Of a stretch of DNA of 64,000 nucleotides, positions 12,512 through 25,733 are shown one piece after another. The stretch lies in NCBI RefSeq assembly GCF_000003855.2, contig NW_003101681.1:3223379-3287378 (forward strand). Reading direction: 5' to 3'. The translations under genes and the position numbers were made by a program. Origin of the DNA: Blastomyces gilchristii SLH14081 (lineage: Eukaryota; Ascomycota; Eurotiomycetes; Onygenales; Ajellomycetaceae). Numbering within the stretch: position 1 is the stretch's first letter; every line of letters begins with the position of its first letter. The notes beneath the pieces were generated by a model that worked only from the letters and a program-made list of their open reading frames with translations, made no database searches and was not told where the DNA came from.

Positions 12512-12883
12512 ATGACTAAAGATGCTCTCAAGTGTATACAGACAGCAGCAGTAAAAGTACAAGAGAAAGAGATACTAAGTAGTCTGAATACTCTAATCAA
12601 ATCTAGCAAGTTAATAATATATAAGTACTGTGTTTTATATATTTTTCCTTGTCATATTGAATCTGTTTGTGACACAGTTAAAGAAAGCACAAAGTCATGT
12701 TTAAACTGTAATTATGAAAAGAAAGATTTTGTGATATACTCTGATAAATTCCAAGATAAAATTAAAAACCAGATTTAAACACATGAGTTTTACCTTGTCA
12801 CTCTAATAGTTATGAAAAGATTGATCAAGTTAGTCATACTGAAGATAGTAAAGAATTTATTCAAGTGAATTAAGAAAGTAAAG
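12512..12883 (+). other. Short open frame of unknown nature and LTR-adjacent sequence
   Basis: An 88-codon frame (12512-12778) starts MTKDALKCIQTAAVKVQEKE and contains CHIESVC and CLNCNYEKKDF; it could be the end of a retroelement protein. It is followed by a purine-rich stretch (GAATTAAGAAAGTAAAG) just before the LTR at 12884. I do not recognise it. Composition is like the surrounding decayed DNA. Confidence 0.25.
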
Positions 12884-13153
12884 TGTGATAAGCTGCGTCT
12901 GATCAATTATATAGACTATTTCATTACACTTCATAGATTTCTGCTGAAGCTCCGATTCTCAGTTGCTAATTCTTAGCTCAAAACTCATGAAATTTCTATT
13001 CTTTCACTCTGAAGCTTCACTGTATACATATATAAATATTCACTCTGATCGCTGATTTCTGCACTTTCTCTGATTTTCTTCTCTAATGTTTTTCACTTTG
13101 TTATATAAGATCTATAAATAACATACTGATCTATTCAGTGTAGGCCTCTTACA
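12884..13153 (+). repeat. LTR of unassigned element, copy 1 (270 bp)
   Basis: It starts TGTGATAAGCTGCG and ends CCTCTTACA, with TG..CA ends. It is homologous along its length to 36641-36909. Upstream and downstream flanks of the two copies differ and no target duplication is visible, so both are probably remnants of truncated elements. 13154-13386 contains nothing recognisable. Confidence 0.55.
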
Positions 13154-13530
13154 CTTGAAAAATATTCATTGTCTTCTTATTAGAAAGAATTACTCACTAA
13201 GATATCTGAACACATAATAATGTGTAAGAAATAGAGAAATGATCAATCAGTTAAGTAGATACTGAGTCTCTAGATAGAAGCTTACTTATCAGTTACTCTG
13301 ACTCTGTAACAAGATCTCACAAAGAGAACAAGATCTTATAAAAGAATGTCAGTGAAAGACCCGAGAGTTCTGACACTTTGAATATATGAGATATTATTAT
13401 TATTATTATTCTTCAATTTTAGATGTATGCAGTAAGAGCCTATGACATCTATCTGAAAGGAAAAAGTAAAGTAAAGAGAGACTGTAACAAAACAAATTAA
13501 TAAAAGATAGTACATAGCTGTTTTAACAGA

Positions 13531-16500
13531 CTATATCTGATTAATTTCCTTCTCTTCATATTCAGATATTTCTAAATTTAGCGATTTTCTTATAGCTGCT
13601 TGAGTTTCTAATAGAAAGTCTGTTAAGTATTTAATTCCTGTCTCAGTTGAGAATAAGAATCTCATATTTCATTGATTTAGATTATACTTCTCTTTCAATC
13701 TGACTCTGAGACTATTGTATAATACACAGTGAATTATGATATACTCAGAATTCTCATTTGTATTGCAGAATGAGCATTCTATTGAATCAAATCTATTATC
13801 AAATCTTTGTATATAAGATTTGAAATAGTCATGTCCTAGTTTCAGCTGTCTTATAGATGAGAATATTTTCTTTTTATATTTAATTGAACAAGATTTCCAC
13901 TTGAGTTTTGTTTCAAATCTTGAATAATGTATACTCTTCTTTTATTTCTGTCAGCTTTCATTGCACTTATCTGAACAAGATTCTTTTATCTTTCTCTTTA
14001 TAAAATACCAGGACACAATTTTTTAAATAGCTGTGCTTAATTCTGAACTCTTTTTTACAGCTGAATCAGCCAATTCATTATTGTGAATATTCATGTGAGC
14101 AGGAACTCAGTGCAGATGAATTATCAGCTTTGATGTTCTTCTTTTTTGAATTTTCAAGACAGAGTTTCAAATCAGTTCAAGATTCATTTGATCATTATAA
14201 ATGTGACTATTTCTAAGTCTTTTTAAAGCAGCTTGACTATTAGAGAATATTTATATCTCTTTCAAACTATTCTCTCTTTTATAAGATTTTATTTCAATGA
14301 TTTTGAAAGCTTTCACTATTACAAATAGTTCAGTATCAAAGACTTCAGATTTACAGTCTAAATTCCAGAAATCTGAGATAAAATTGATATTATCTTCAGT
14401 ATAAGCAATGTCTGTGTCTAATCTATTCAAATTCTCATTTTTTAAGTCATCTGAATAAATCAGAATAGAGTCTTTTATATTGATTATAGAAATTCTCTTC
14501 AAATACTGTTCATATTCTTTCTCTTTAGATAGTTCACTTATTTATAAGTCTATAAGAGATTCAAGCTTTTCTCTTCAAGAGAGATATCTGCTCATGATCA
14601 ACTTTTTCAACATTTAAAGAAGAAAATTGATTTTTAATCAGTGAGTATAGTCTCTATACTTGAGAAGATATTTTCTTTGAAGAATTATTTTCATTTCAAT
14701 CAAGAAATTTATTTCCAATCCAGTTTTATTTTTCAGAGTTAATTAATAAGAAATGAAGAAGAGACTCTTTTCTCTGATTATATAAATGAAGCTCATCTTT
14801 ATAACTCTCAGAGTATAGTTCATACAGGTCTTTTCAAATTTAATAATAGAAGAAAGAATTTATGCTTCAATTTCCATTGCTTTAATAGAAGATGATTCAA
14901 ATACTCTTAGAATTCTTCTCAAAGCTCTGTTTTATGGACTTTGAAAGAGTTCAGTGAAATTTCCTTGATTATTCTATCAAACTTAAACTTCATAATCAGC
15001 TACTGAGATAATACAGGCTATATATAACTATCTCATAGCCTGGAAGAATAGACCTCTCTCTGTATTTAATAGTCTGATTATGTTATTCAATAATCTTTTC
15101 ACCTTGATAGTTCTTTATTAAATATGATATTTTAAATTCAACTTGAAGTTTAATCATACTTCTAATCATTTAACATTTAAACTGGGTTTAATCTCTCTAT
15201 TTAAACGAGTTAGGTATAGTTCTTTCTCATTGAATCTAGAAAAGAAATGAATTAACTCAGTTTTATTCATATTAAATTGAATTTGATTGATATTCACTCT
15301 AACAACGATTTTCTTTACTGCTTTTTCAATCACTTTCAAATTCTCTTTCATTATTTTATCAAAGAATAGTTGTATAATTCTTTTAGATATAAAATAGTTA
15401 GCTCATTTTATTAGAGAAAGTGATAGTTTTAACATCTTCAAAGTCTGTATTAGCTTTGACTTTGAAACATGATCAAATGCTTCTTTTATATCAACAAAAA
15501 CTGCAGTTGAGATCAGATCTTCATACTTTGCTATTTGAATATCATGAATAATTGAGAGAACAGTTTTAATTACAGAACATGTTTTCTATCTGTCATTTAT
15601 TCACTGAATAAAAGAGAGTTATTAATAGAGCTTATAAAAGAGAGTTAAGTAGCTATTATCTTTTCTAAAACCGTTTCTAGATAGTTTAATAGAGATATTA
15701 CTTTGTATGACTTAGAAATTGAAGTTTTTGAATTAAATCTTATAAGAATCACTTGAGTGACTTCTCTTCAGCATTCAAAATGATATTGATTCTTCAAGAG
15801 ATTGAAAAAGTGCTTAAAATATTCATTCTTTAAGTAGCAGTATGTATTTTGAATAATCAAATGATTGATTGAATCAGACTCTGCAGCAGCTTTAACTAAA
15901 CTTGAGAAGATAGCTGACTCTAATTTATTGTATATAAGCTCGGATTATTCTCAGTCATTTTTATTAATATAGTTATAAAGTGATATATTCTCTTTCTCTG
16001 AATCTGAATCTGATGAGTTTTGAAAGAGAATTCTTATAAAAGCTTAACATTTTTTCTCAAAAGAATTTACTGTATATAATTCATTCTGAAACTCATATTT
16101 TAAGACTGAAAGTTTTGCTACACTTCTTATTTTAGTATAGTTAAAAGCTTTAAAAACTTTCTTTTTTTATACTTCTTCAAGAAATTTATTTGAGCAGTCT
16201 GTTTTAGCTCTTTTAATATCTGAAAACTATTCATTTCTGATAGCTTTGAACTCTTTATCAGATATTATATCATTCTTTCATTGTTGTCTAGTAGTAACTA
16301 ATTGTTTTCTTTTTAATATGATATGCTCATTTCATTAAGATTTGAAATACTCAGAAGACATTCTCTTTGAAATATTATCTTTAACACTTATTAGAATAAT
16401 AGATGTAATGAGCTTCATTCTATTTTCAGGTATTTCATTTAAGATATCTTGATCAGAATCTCAATATAACTCACTCTGCTTTGCAGATTTTAACAGTTTT

Positions 16501-17325
16501 ATACTTTCTTCAACTGCTTTTCAATCCGCTTTTTCAAAGTTAAACTGATTAGAGAGAGAATGATTTTCACTGATTTATTTTTCACTCAGTTCAATATTAA
16601 ATTGAATAATCTCATGATCTGATTCTGATGTCTTATTTGAATCAATACATCAGTTTACAAGTCCTTTTTTCATTAAACTTTATGATATGAAGATTAGATC
16701 TATAATAGATTTCTATTTCATATCTTTTCTAAAGAATGTTTGTTGATCAGACTTGTTAACTAAATCTATTAAATGCTTAAAGATTCATTTATTCAGATTA
16801 TCAGCTCTTACTACTCTTTTACATTCTGAATTTCATCAGAGATAATGTATTGAAATCTTCTACAATTATAGAGTTTCTTAAGAAAGTTATGTTTAGAAAT
16901 TCTCTATTAATTGTTCAGATATTATTATTTTTCTTTAATGACTTTTCATTATAGATATTTATGAGCTGTATAGTATCAAACTCATTCTCTTTATCTATAA
17001 TATCACTCATCAGAATATCAGGATCAGGCATGATATTAAATCTTAGATTAAATTAATATCTTGATCTCTTTCTTTTATAGATCACTACTCTAGACTTTAT
17101 CTCAGACTTTTGAGATAAAAAGTAGTAGTAGCTTAAATGAGAAATAATGTATTTTTACTCAGTATCAAAATTCAGTTTCTGAAGCAGTATAAAATCATCT
17201 TTTTATTTAAATACAATTTGAAGATAAGAATAAATGTAATTTGAGTTTCTAATCACATTATTTTGAATAAATGTGATTTTTGAAGAGTGTTTAAACTTTT
17301 TTTGTTGTTTTAGTTATATATTCAT
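13531..17325 (-). pseudogene. LINE B ORF2 with deleted RT active site
   Basis: Endonuclease, RT, RNase H (DSLKNENLNRLDTDIAYTED; WVPAHMNIHNNELADSA-like) and the C-terminal zinc motif region align with the other copies. Compared with copy A (about 920-1090), roughly 170 bp are missing at about 15355, so the YxDD-box segment is lost. The natural stop follows INQI, as in copy D. Many TGA and TAA stops are present. It cannot encode an active enzyme. Confidence 0.75.
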
Positions 17326-17354
17326 ACTAAAAGAGAGTAGAGGTAGAGTAGAAC

Positions 17355-18956
17355 CTAATCACTATCATTAGATAGTAGATTATAACTATTTTGAAAAGTA
17401 GAAATCTCAACTGCTTACATTATATCTAGTTTATCATCAGAGTTATTTCTTAATTCTCTAATCTTAACAGAAGTTTGAGAATTCAAATTCTGTTTACATT
17501 TAGCTAGAGAATTGAAGTTTGAAGATTTAAATAGTTAAGAGTGTCTTATTTTTAAGCTTATAGTTATAGATTTACTGACTTAACTATTCTCTTCAGTTCT
17601 AGATTGACTTTAAGCTTCATTTTTTCTTCAGTTTCTTTAAGTTCTTGAAGTAAATATACATTCTTTTGAGTTAGATACATGTTTTTCTTTGCAATTAGAG
17701 CATTTAAGCAGAGTATATTAACATATTTTATCTCTTTTTCAGCATGTTTTATATTTATACTTACTAGTTTTGTGATCTTTAGCACAGAATGCACATTTTA
17801 AATCTCTAAAATAAGAGAGTGTAAATTATTCATATCTTTGATAGTTTGAACACTGTGTTTAAGCTTTGAGATTCATTCTTGAGTCTTTGTATTTATGAGC
17901 TCTCATTTTCAAATCTAGTACTCTTACTTCAGAGCTCTTTGACTGTTTAAGTGTCTTTGTATATACTAGAACAGAGACATTTCTTCTGCTTGATCTGAAC
18001 TCAATTGAATTTAGTTATACAGGCTCTTTTCTCAGTTAAATAGAATTGTATTCTTCTAATTTATTTTTAAGAAGTAGTATTTCTTCTTCACAGTCAAAAA
18101 TTTCAACTGAAATATTATAAAGAATGAATTTATCTCACTTTTCATCTCTCTCAGATAGAATTATTATATTTAATAAATATTCTACTGCTAATTTTCAGAG
18201 ATTCTCATTCTGAATAAGGAATTCTGCACTGAATTCAGAAATTATAATCAAAATAATGAAGCTTTCAAAGAAGAATGACTCAATTAAATCTATAACTGAT
18301 TTCTAAACTTTAATATCACTTATGAACTGAGAAAAGAACTGCTGATTAATTTCATTTCTAATTCTTTAAATGAGCTTTGAGTTTATCTTGTTTCTCTGTA
18401 AGATGTTCTAATTTAAGACTTTGAGAATAAGTCTTCTATTTCTGAAGATTTGAAAGTTTTTCTCTTTTTATATTTTTTATCTCACTTTTCTATGAATAGA
18501 AGTATGAGCAGTATTCTTCTCAGTTTTCTCAGGATTTTAAGCAGATTTTAAGACAGCAGGTTTAGAGACAGTAGATTCAGTTACTTAAGTATATATTTTC
18601 TTCTCATTTAAAGAAGAAGAAGAAGAAGTTGAAAAAGAAGAAGAGTAAAATGAAGAGTCAGTGATTGTACTAGAAATTTTCAATGTTTTTTGAACTGTGT
18701 TTAAAATTCTAAGTTTGAACTTGATTATCTTCTATAGTTATCTAGTCTGAGTATGAAGAATTAATAGAACTTCTTCATTCATCTCACTCAGATACTGCTT
18801 TTCAAGAATTCTGCTTACTTTTTTAAGTTTCTGTATTTCAAGAACTTGTTATTTCTCTATTTCTTCTTTCTTTCTTCTCTTCAGAATTTTGATCTCAGAA
18901 ATAGCATTTGAGAAAGCATCTATTTTCATATTAACAGAGTGTATTTTTGAACTTAT
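17355..18956 (-). pseudogene. LINE B ORF1 (start lost)
   Basis: The 1602-bp region aligns without length change to ORF1 of copies A, C and E. The initiator is ATA, not ATG (G-to-A at 18954). The zinc-knuckle region lies near 17700-17870. Stops are abundant. Confidence 0.75.
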
Positions 18957-20661
18957 TATTCTCACTTAATAAAAAGTTGATCAGACTGTTTCAATTGAGA
19001 TATTTATTAAACTCTTTTGAATTGAAAAGTTGATCAGACTGTTTTAATTAAGAGATATCTAAGTCTGTTTTTAATTGAAAAGTTGATCAGACTGCTTCAG
19101 AAGAAGAATAAAACACTTTTATATATAAAATATCTGATTCTTTTCACACTAGTTCAGTAACTAGATTAAATTTTTAAAGAGAATCTAATAAACTAAAATT
19201 GATTTTTGAGATAAATTAATAAAATCTTTATAATCTCTTTCTTGAGATATAGTGAGAAAAAGTATGATATCAATTAATAATAAATCAGATAATATGACAG
19301 TTTTTAAGAGAAAAACTGATAAAAAATCAATTAATTTTTTGCAGAGAACTTGATTAAAACTATTTAATTTTATTCTAAATTATTCAATTCTTCTCACACA
19401 ACAAGTGTACAACTCAAATCAGTTAATAAAGATTGTTAAAAAGAATTAAGTATTAATGAAAGCTTTTCAGTCACTGAAAAAGCAATTCTTACTTAAAAGA
19501 ATGTGAAATTATAATATATAACAACTCTGTTTTTAATTCTTTGTAAGAATATTGTTTAAAACTCAGAGAAAAACATCTTACTTTTTCAAGAGAAGTAAAA
19601 AACTATTTCTAAGATCTTTTTTTTATATTAACTGCTGCAGAAGAATGAGATAGAAACTGTTAAAATATGCACTACTGTATACTCTCTTTTAAGACCTTCT
19701 CTCTTCAGAGTCTTGATATTATAGAGAATATAAGTCTGTTTCTATATAATAATATAATTATTGTCAGTGAGATGTAGAGAAACTGGTTATGTATATTTTA
19801 AAATAGAAGTCTTTATTAATGATTATATTAATATAGAGTTAATTTTTAAATGTAATAGAAATCTAGTATTGCTGTTCTCAATCTCTTGCAGAATCTATTG
19901 AATGTTAAGATATTAAAACTAGATTTAATATATCTCACTGTGCGGAGATCAAAGGCTCAGTCAGATCTTGAAGTATACTGATTTTATAGTTGTTGATATA
20001 CTGTTAACTTGGTCTGTTAACTCATTATCTGCTGATTATATATTGAATACTGTTGCTGAGGTATCTTTTTGTATTATTCTGCTGAAGATGAGTCAGATTG
20101 AGAAGGACAGTACAAGAGTGAGACTTGACATTGATGTCTAGATACACTGAAGACAGACAGAGTATTCATGAAGATTACACTTCAGATATGTTCATTGATT
20201 ATGTACTTGATATTATTGCTAAGATATCTTTTTGTATTTTTCTGCTGAGGATGAGCCAGATTGAGAAGAGTGATATAAGAATGAGACTTGATGTTGATGT
20301 TTTGAAACATCAAAGATGAATAGAGTTTTCACAGAGATTACTTCTCAGATATCTTTACAATTACAGATCAGAGATCTTTCAAAATCAAGAAGATTGATGC
20401 ATATGACTAGGTCTGTTCACCTTATAATTTGTATGGCCATTTGGCCCGGGGTTGTGATGTGATAGGGGTGAATGGGGAATAATCCCACCCAGGAGTTTTG
20501 ATCAATGTCTGGTTCATGCTTGGCTAGATAACTTCACCACCACACGGGGTATGCGGTCGGCGATAGGGTCAAAATACTCGTATGATCGAGGGCTTTTCAA
20601 TGAATCTATCGGCGTGTTCTTATTCGAAAAATCGAGCGAGTTCGTGGTGAAGGGGTCTGAC
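18957..20661 (-). promoter_or_regulatory. LINE B 5' UTR with tandem monomers
   Basis: Two copies of the roughly 150-bp unit occur (about 20040-20165 and 20200-20330), and short TTGAAACAGTCTGATCAACTT-like repeats lie just before ORF1 (about 18970-19105). The outermost 230 bp match copy A closely and retain CpG. Confidence 0.6.
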
Positions 20662-22364
20662 AGGCATGCTTCTGCTGCAGACAGCTTTTACCTCTAGAGT
20701 CTTTTTGATATCACTCAGACTGTTAGAATAGATTACTACATAATTCTGCTATCAGTGACTTCTTTTTAAGAGCATTTTATAAGTATTGAGAGAGATCTGT
20801 GTCAGGTTCATGATTTTATAAATATCATCTTTATGAATTCTATCCTTGTTAGAGAATATCAAGCTTCTGTTTTAAGTGTTTAATAAGATATCTTATTCAG
20901 ATAGCCAGACAAGGTCTAATAGAAGATTATAATCAAGATTATCAACTTCATATATGTAGACATCTTTATATTGATATTCTTCAATATCTATGTTTAGCTT
21001 CATTATGTAACAGATGCAAATGTCTTTTAAGCTATTAAATTCTGTGAGAAGTCAGGGTTTTAATAAGAGAATATGCTGAAGATTATAATATCTTACAACT
21101 GAAGATTTAATCATTGTATAATAACATAGACTACTGTCTATCATGGCTTTCATACTATACATGTTATTCATCACAGTAGATACGAGAATTGTATTCATTA
21201 TTATCTTTTCATTAAATTATTGTTATCTGACCTCTTCACGCTTCTGTTTATGAATTTGAACAGAAGTTAATCTTTTCTCTGTTTCATTAGAGTGTTCTTG
21301 TAGTTATCGTCTGAATCTTTTTTCAATGCAATGTGATTGATATAAACTTTCAGTGTTGATCTTTCTTTTGAATGAGAAGACACATAGAATGATTAATAGT
21401 TGAAAGTAATATGTTCTGATCAGTTACAATTAGTGTATATCTCTTATTGATGTCAATCAGTAACTTCTTCAGAAGTGATGTCAGAGACTCAGAAGCCTGT
21501 TCAGACAGTGAAAGCCCTTGCTTATGTATAGACATTTGAGTTTACTCAATTCATAACATCTGCATTATTATTCTTCAGCACAGATATGTGAGTAACTGAA
21601 GTGTAACATCTTCTGTCACTGTTGTGTATACTCTTGAGCTTGATCAGACAGTCATTCAATGTCTGAAGTTGTATATAGAAGTCTTTATAAGTTGAGTCTT
21701 CATCTACACTTATAAGAGTTCATAAGAGTTTGAAAGTTAATATCTTCTTAAGCATACTAATCTTCATTTGATTCTTTTAAGATTGATTAACTGCTTCTAG
21801 AATCTTAATATTGAAGTCAGGAATAAATGTTGTGAGAGAAGTATTTCTCTCTCAGACACTCTATAATCAATCTAACACTGTCTGTTGCATAGCAGTGTCT
21901 CAGAACAGAATATCAAGATTTTTGATAATATTATCAGATATTCACAATGCTGATTCACATGCTTTCATTCATGAATGAAACTTCTGTCTCGTATGATTCT
22001 TCAATCATTCATTGATATATCAATCTTGATTAATTAATGAACTGATGACATCTTCATCTATACTTAGTTTCATAAGCATTTTCAATCTTCATGATAGATA
22101 GAGTGTCAGATTGAAAGCATTGAAATATATAAGAGTATCTAAGCATTTCTTTGACACTTGCATCATGTTTATATTTGATTCTGTTGATGTTGAAATTGCA
22201 GGGGTTCCTTGTTTAGTTAATTATTGAATTTCCTTGTATTGACATTATTGATTCATATGCATATCAGCTATTTATTATTGTTGTAATTTCAACATTGCTT
22301 AAAGTCACTGTGATACTGTATCGATGCTTGTGTTCAATAGTTCTCTCATATTGTTATTAGACAT
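20662..22364 (-). pseudogene. Ty3/gypsy gag remnant
   Basis: The minus strand starts at 22362-22364 with MSNNNMRELLNTSIDTVSQ. Stops are mainly of W/Q type. A central stretch reads FNAFNLTLYLSWRLKMLM, and further on LIKLKSIHNSDRRCY, MNWVNSN, FWVSDITSEEVTDWHQ and YTNCNWSEHITFNY. This matches the Ty3 gag pattern of a KWVSxEExxRR linker and a CX2CX4HX4C knuckle, with the first and last Cys now Tyr (TGT to TAT). The element is cut at 20662 by LINE B. It may belong to the chromovirus family at 33979-36500, but this is inference. Confidence 0.5.
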
Positions 22365-22438
22365 GATTATATTGTTAATTAAATGTATAATATCTGTGCA
22401 ATTAAAAGAAGTGTAATTGTATGAATATCTCATATATG

Positions 22439-24108
22439 GTCAAGCGCTTCATCATGAACTCGCTCAATTTTTCGAATAAGAACCCGCTCATGGATCCATT
22501 GAAACGCCCTCGATCATATGAGCATTTTGACCGCATCGCCGACTGCATACCCCGTGTGGTGATGGAGTTATCCAGCCAAATATGAACCAGATGTTGTTTA
22601 AAAGTTCTGTGTGGGATTATCCCCTGTTCACTTCTATCACATCACAACCCCAGGCCAAATTGCTATTCAAATTGTAGGATGAGAAGACCTAGTTATATAT
22701 GTCAGTCTTCTTGATTTTGAAAGATCACTGATCTGTAATGGTGGAGATATCTGAGAAGTAACTTCTGTGAAAATCCTATCTATCTTTGATGTTTCAAAAC
22801 ATCAACATCAAGTCTCACTCACATATCACCCTTCTCAATCTGGCTCATCTCTGACAGAAAAATACAAAAAGATATCTCAGTAATAGTATCAAGAACATAA
22901 TTAATGAACATATCTGAAGTGTATTCTTAATGAAAACCCTCTCTGTCTTTGATGTATCAAGACATCAACATCAAGTCTCACTCTCATACTGCCTCTTTCA
23001 ATCTGGCTCATCCCCAGTAGAAAAATACAAAAAGATACCTTGGCAACTGTATTCAATAGATAATCATCAGACATGACAACTATAAAATCAGTATATCTCA
23101 AGGTCTGCCTGAGCCTTTGATCTCTGCATAGTGAGATATATTAAATCCAGTTTTAATACCTCAATATTCAATAGATTCTGCAAGAGATTGAGAACAGCAA
23201 CACTAGATTTCTATTGAATTTGAGGATTAACTTTATATTAATATAATACTTGACAAAGTCTTCTATTTTAAGATATAAATAATAAGTTCCTCTATATTCT
23301 GCTGACAATATTTATATTATTATATAGCAACAGACATATAGTCTCTATAATATTAAGACTCTGAAGAGGGAAAGTCTTGATAGAGAATATACAGTAGTGT
23401 ATATCTTAGCAGTTTCTATCTCAGTCTTCTGCAGTAGTTAATACAAAAAAAAAAGATCTTAGAAATAGTTTTTTACTTCTCTTGAAAAAGTAAGATGTTT
23501 TTCTCTGAGTTTTATACAATATTCTTATAAAGAATTAAAAACAGAGTTATTTTATATCATAATTTAACATTCTTTTAAGCAAGGATTACTTTTTCAGTGA
23601 CTGAAAAGCTTTTATTAATACTTAGTTCTTTTTAACACTCTTTATTAACTGATTTGAGTTGCACACTTGTTATGTGAGAAGAATTGAATAATTTAGAATA
23701 AAATTAAATAGTTTTAATCAATTTCTGTGCAAAAAATTAATTTATTTTTTATCAGTTTTTCTCTTAAAAACTATTATATTATCTGATTTATTATCAATTG
23801 ATATCATACTTTTTCTCACTGTATCTCAAGAAAGAGATTATAAAGATTTTATTAATTTATCTTAAAAATCAATTTTAGTTTATTAGATACTCTTCAAAAA
23901 TCTAATCTAGTTACTAAACTAGTGTGAAAAGAATCAGATATTTTATATATAAAAGTCTTTTATTCTTCTTTTGAAACAGTCTGATCAATTTTTCAATTGA
24001 AACAGACTTAGAAACCTCTTAATTGAAACAGTCTGACTAACTTTTCAAAAGAGTTCAATACATATCTCAATTGAAACAATCTGACCAACTTTTCATTGAT
24101 TGAGAATA
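22439..24108 (+). promoter_or_regulatory. LINE C 5' UTR: tandem monomers and short repeats
   Basis: Two monomers with a period of about 162 bp start near 22797 and 22959; shared blocks include ACATCAACATCAAGTCTCAC and ATACAAAAAGATA. A second set of short repeats, each starting TTGAAACA.TCTGA, lies at 23971, 24023 and 24071, directly before ORF1. Both sets occur in all long copies, so they belong to the family. Confidence 0.6.
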
Positions 24109-25710
24109 ATGAGTTTAAAAATACACTCAGTTGATGTGAAAAAAGATGCTTTCTCAAATACTATTCCTGAGATTGAAATTCTGAAGAGAAGAAAGAAAGA
24201 AGAAATAGAGAAATAACAAGTTCTTGAAATACAGCAACTTGAAAAAGTAAGCAAGATTCTTGAAAAGCAGTGTCTGAGTGAGATGAATAAAGAAGTTCTG
24301 TTAATTCTTCATGCTTAGACTAGACAACTACAGAAGATGATCAAGTTCAAACTTGGAATTTCAAACACAGTTTAAAAAACATTGAAAATTTCTAGTACAA
24401 TCACTGACTTCTTATCTTGCTCTTCTTTCTCTTTTTCTAGTTCTTCTTCTTCTTTGAATCAGAAGAAAACATATGCTCAAGCAGCTGAATCTGCTGTCTC
24501 TAAATCTGCTATCTTAAAATCTGCTCAAAATCCTGAGAAAACTGAGAAGAATAATACTCATACTTCTATTCATAGAAAAGTGAAGAAAAAAATACAAAAG
24601 AAGAAAAACTTCCAAATCTTCAGTAATAGAAGACTTATTCTCAAAGTTTCAAATCAGAATATCTTACAAAGAAACAAGCTAAACTTAAACCTCATTTTCA
24701 GAATCAGAAATGAAATTAATCAGCAGTTCTTTTCTCAGTTAATGACTGATATTGAAGTTCAAAAACCAGTTATAGCTTCAATTGAGTTATTCTTCTTTGA
24801 AAACTTCATTATTCTGACTACAATGTCTGAATTCAGTGCAAAATTCCTTATTCAGAATGAGAATCTCTGAAAATCAGCAGTAGAATCTTTGTTGAACATA
24901 ATAATTCTATCTGAGAGAGCTAAAAAGTGAGATAAATTAATTCTTTATAATATTTCAGTTGAAATTTTTGACTGTGAAGAAGAAATGCTACTTCTTAAAA
25001 ATGAATTAGAAGAATATAACTCTATTGAACTGAGAAAAGAGACTGTGTGACTAAATTCAATTGAGTTCAGATAAAGTAGAAGAAATGCATCTATTCTAGT
25101 ATATACAAAGACAGTTGAACAGTTAAAGATCTCTGAAGTAAGAGTAACAGATTTGAAAATAAGAGTTCATGAATACAAAGACTCAAGAATGAATCTCAAA
25201 GCTCAAACACAGTGTTCAAACTGTCAAAGATATGAACACTTTGCAATGTCCTGTTTTAGAGACTCAAAATATGCATTCTGTGTCAGAGATTATAAACCTA
25301 GTGAGTATAAATGTGAAACATGCTTAAAAACAGATGAAATATATTAACACACTATACTTAAATGCTCTAATTGCAAAGAAAAATATGCATCTAGCTCAAA
25401 AGAATGTGTGTTCACTTCAAGAACTTAAAAGAACTGAAGAAAAGATGAAGCTCAAAGTAAATCTAGAACTGAAGAGAATAGTCAAGTCAGTAAACTCACA
25501 ACTATAAGCTTAAAAAGAAGAAACTCTTAAGTATTCAAATCTTCAAACTTCAATTCTTCAGCTAAATATAAATAGAATTTGAATTCTCAAACTTCTGTTA
25601 AGATTAGAGATTTGAGAAATGACTCTGATGGTAAACTAGATATAATGTAAGCAGTTGAGATTTCTTCTGTTCAGAATAGTTATAATCTACTATCTGATGA
25701 TAGTGATTAG
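24109..25710 (+). pseudogene. LINE C ORF1: gag-like protein with zinc knuckles (broken)
   Basis: The 533-codon frame runs from ATG 24109 to TAG 25708-25710. It has a charged N-terminal helix (about residues 15-60), a Ser-rich linker (about 100-120), a basic central domain, and a knuckle cluster from about residue 363. The first knuckle, CSNCQRYEHFAMSC, is a perfect CX2CX4HX4C. The second keeps only part of its ligands (FCVRDYKPSEYKC) and the third, CSNCKEKYASSSKEC, has Tyr where His is expected. About ten in-frame stops break it. It would bind LINE RNA in an RNP. Confidence 0.8.
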
Positions 25711-25733
25711 ATTCTACTCTACTCTCTTTTAGT

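Larger units (their letters stand above)
13387..20661 (-). mobile_element. Tad1-like LINE copy B, RIP-mutated
   Basis: A near full-length copy read right to left. The 3' tail is a (TAA)n run at 13387-13412 on the reverse strand. ORF2 is 13531-17325, ORF1 17355-18956, and the 5' UTR 18957-20661 with two tandem monomers. It has an internal deletion in the 3' UTR near 13440-13465 and another removing the RT active-site region near 15355. The 5'-most 230 bp (about 20430-20661) remain CpG-rich. Confidence 0.85.

Noticed and set aside
12313..12609. Leu-rich 98-residue reverse-strand frame suggesting a membrane protein
   Set aside because: It is a translation of the trinucleotide array; composition explains it fully.
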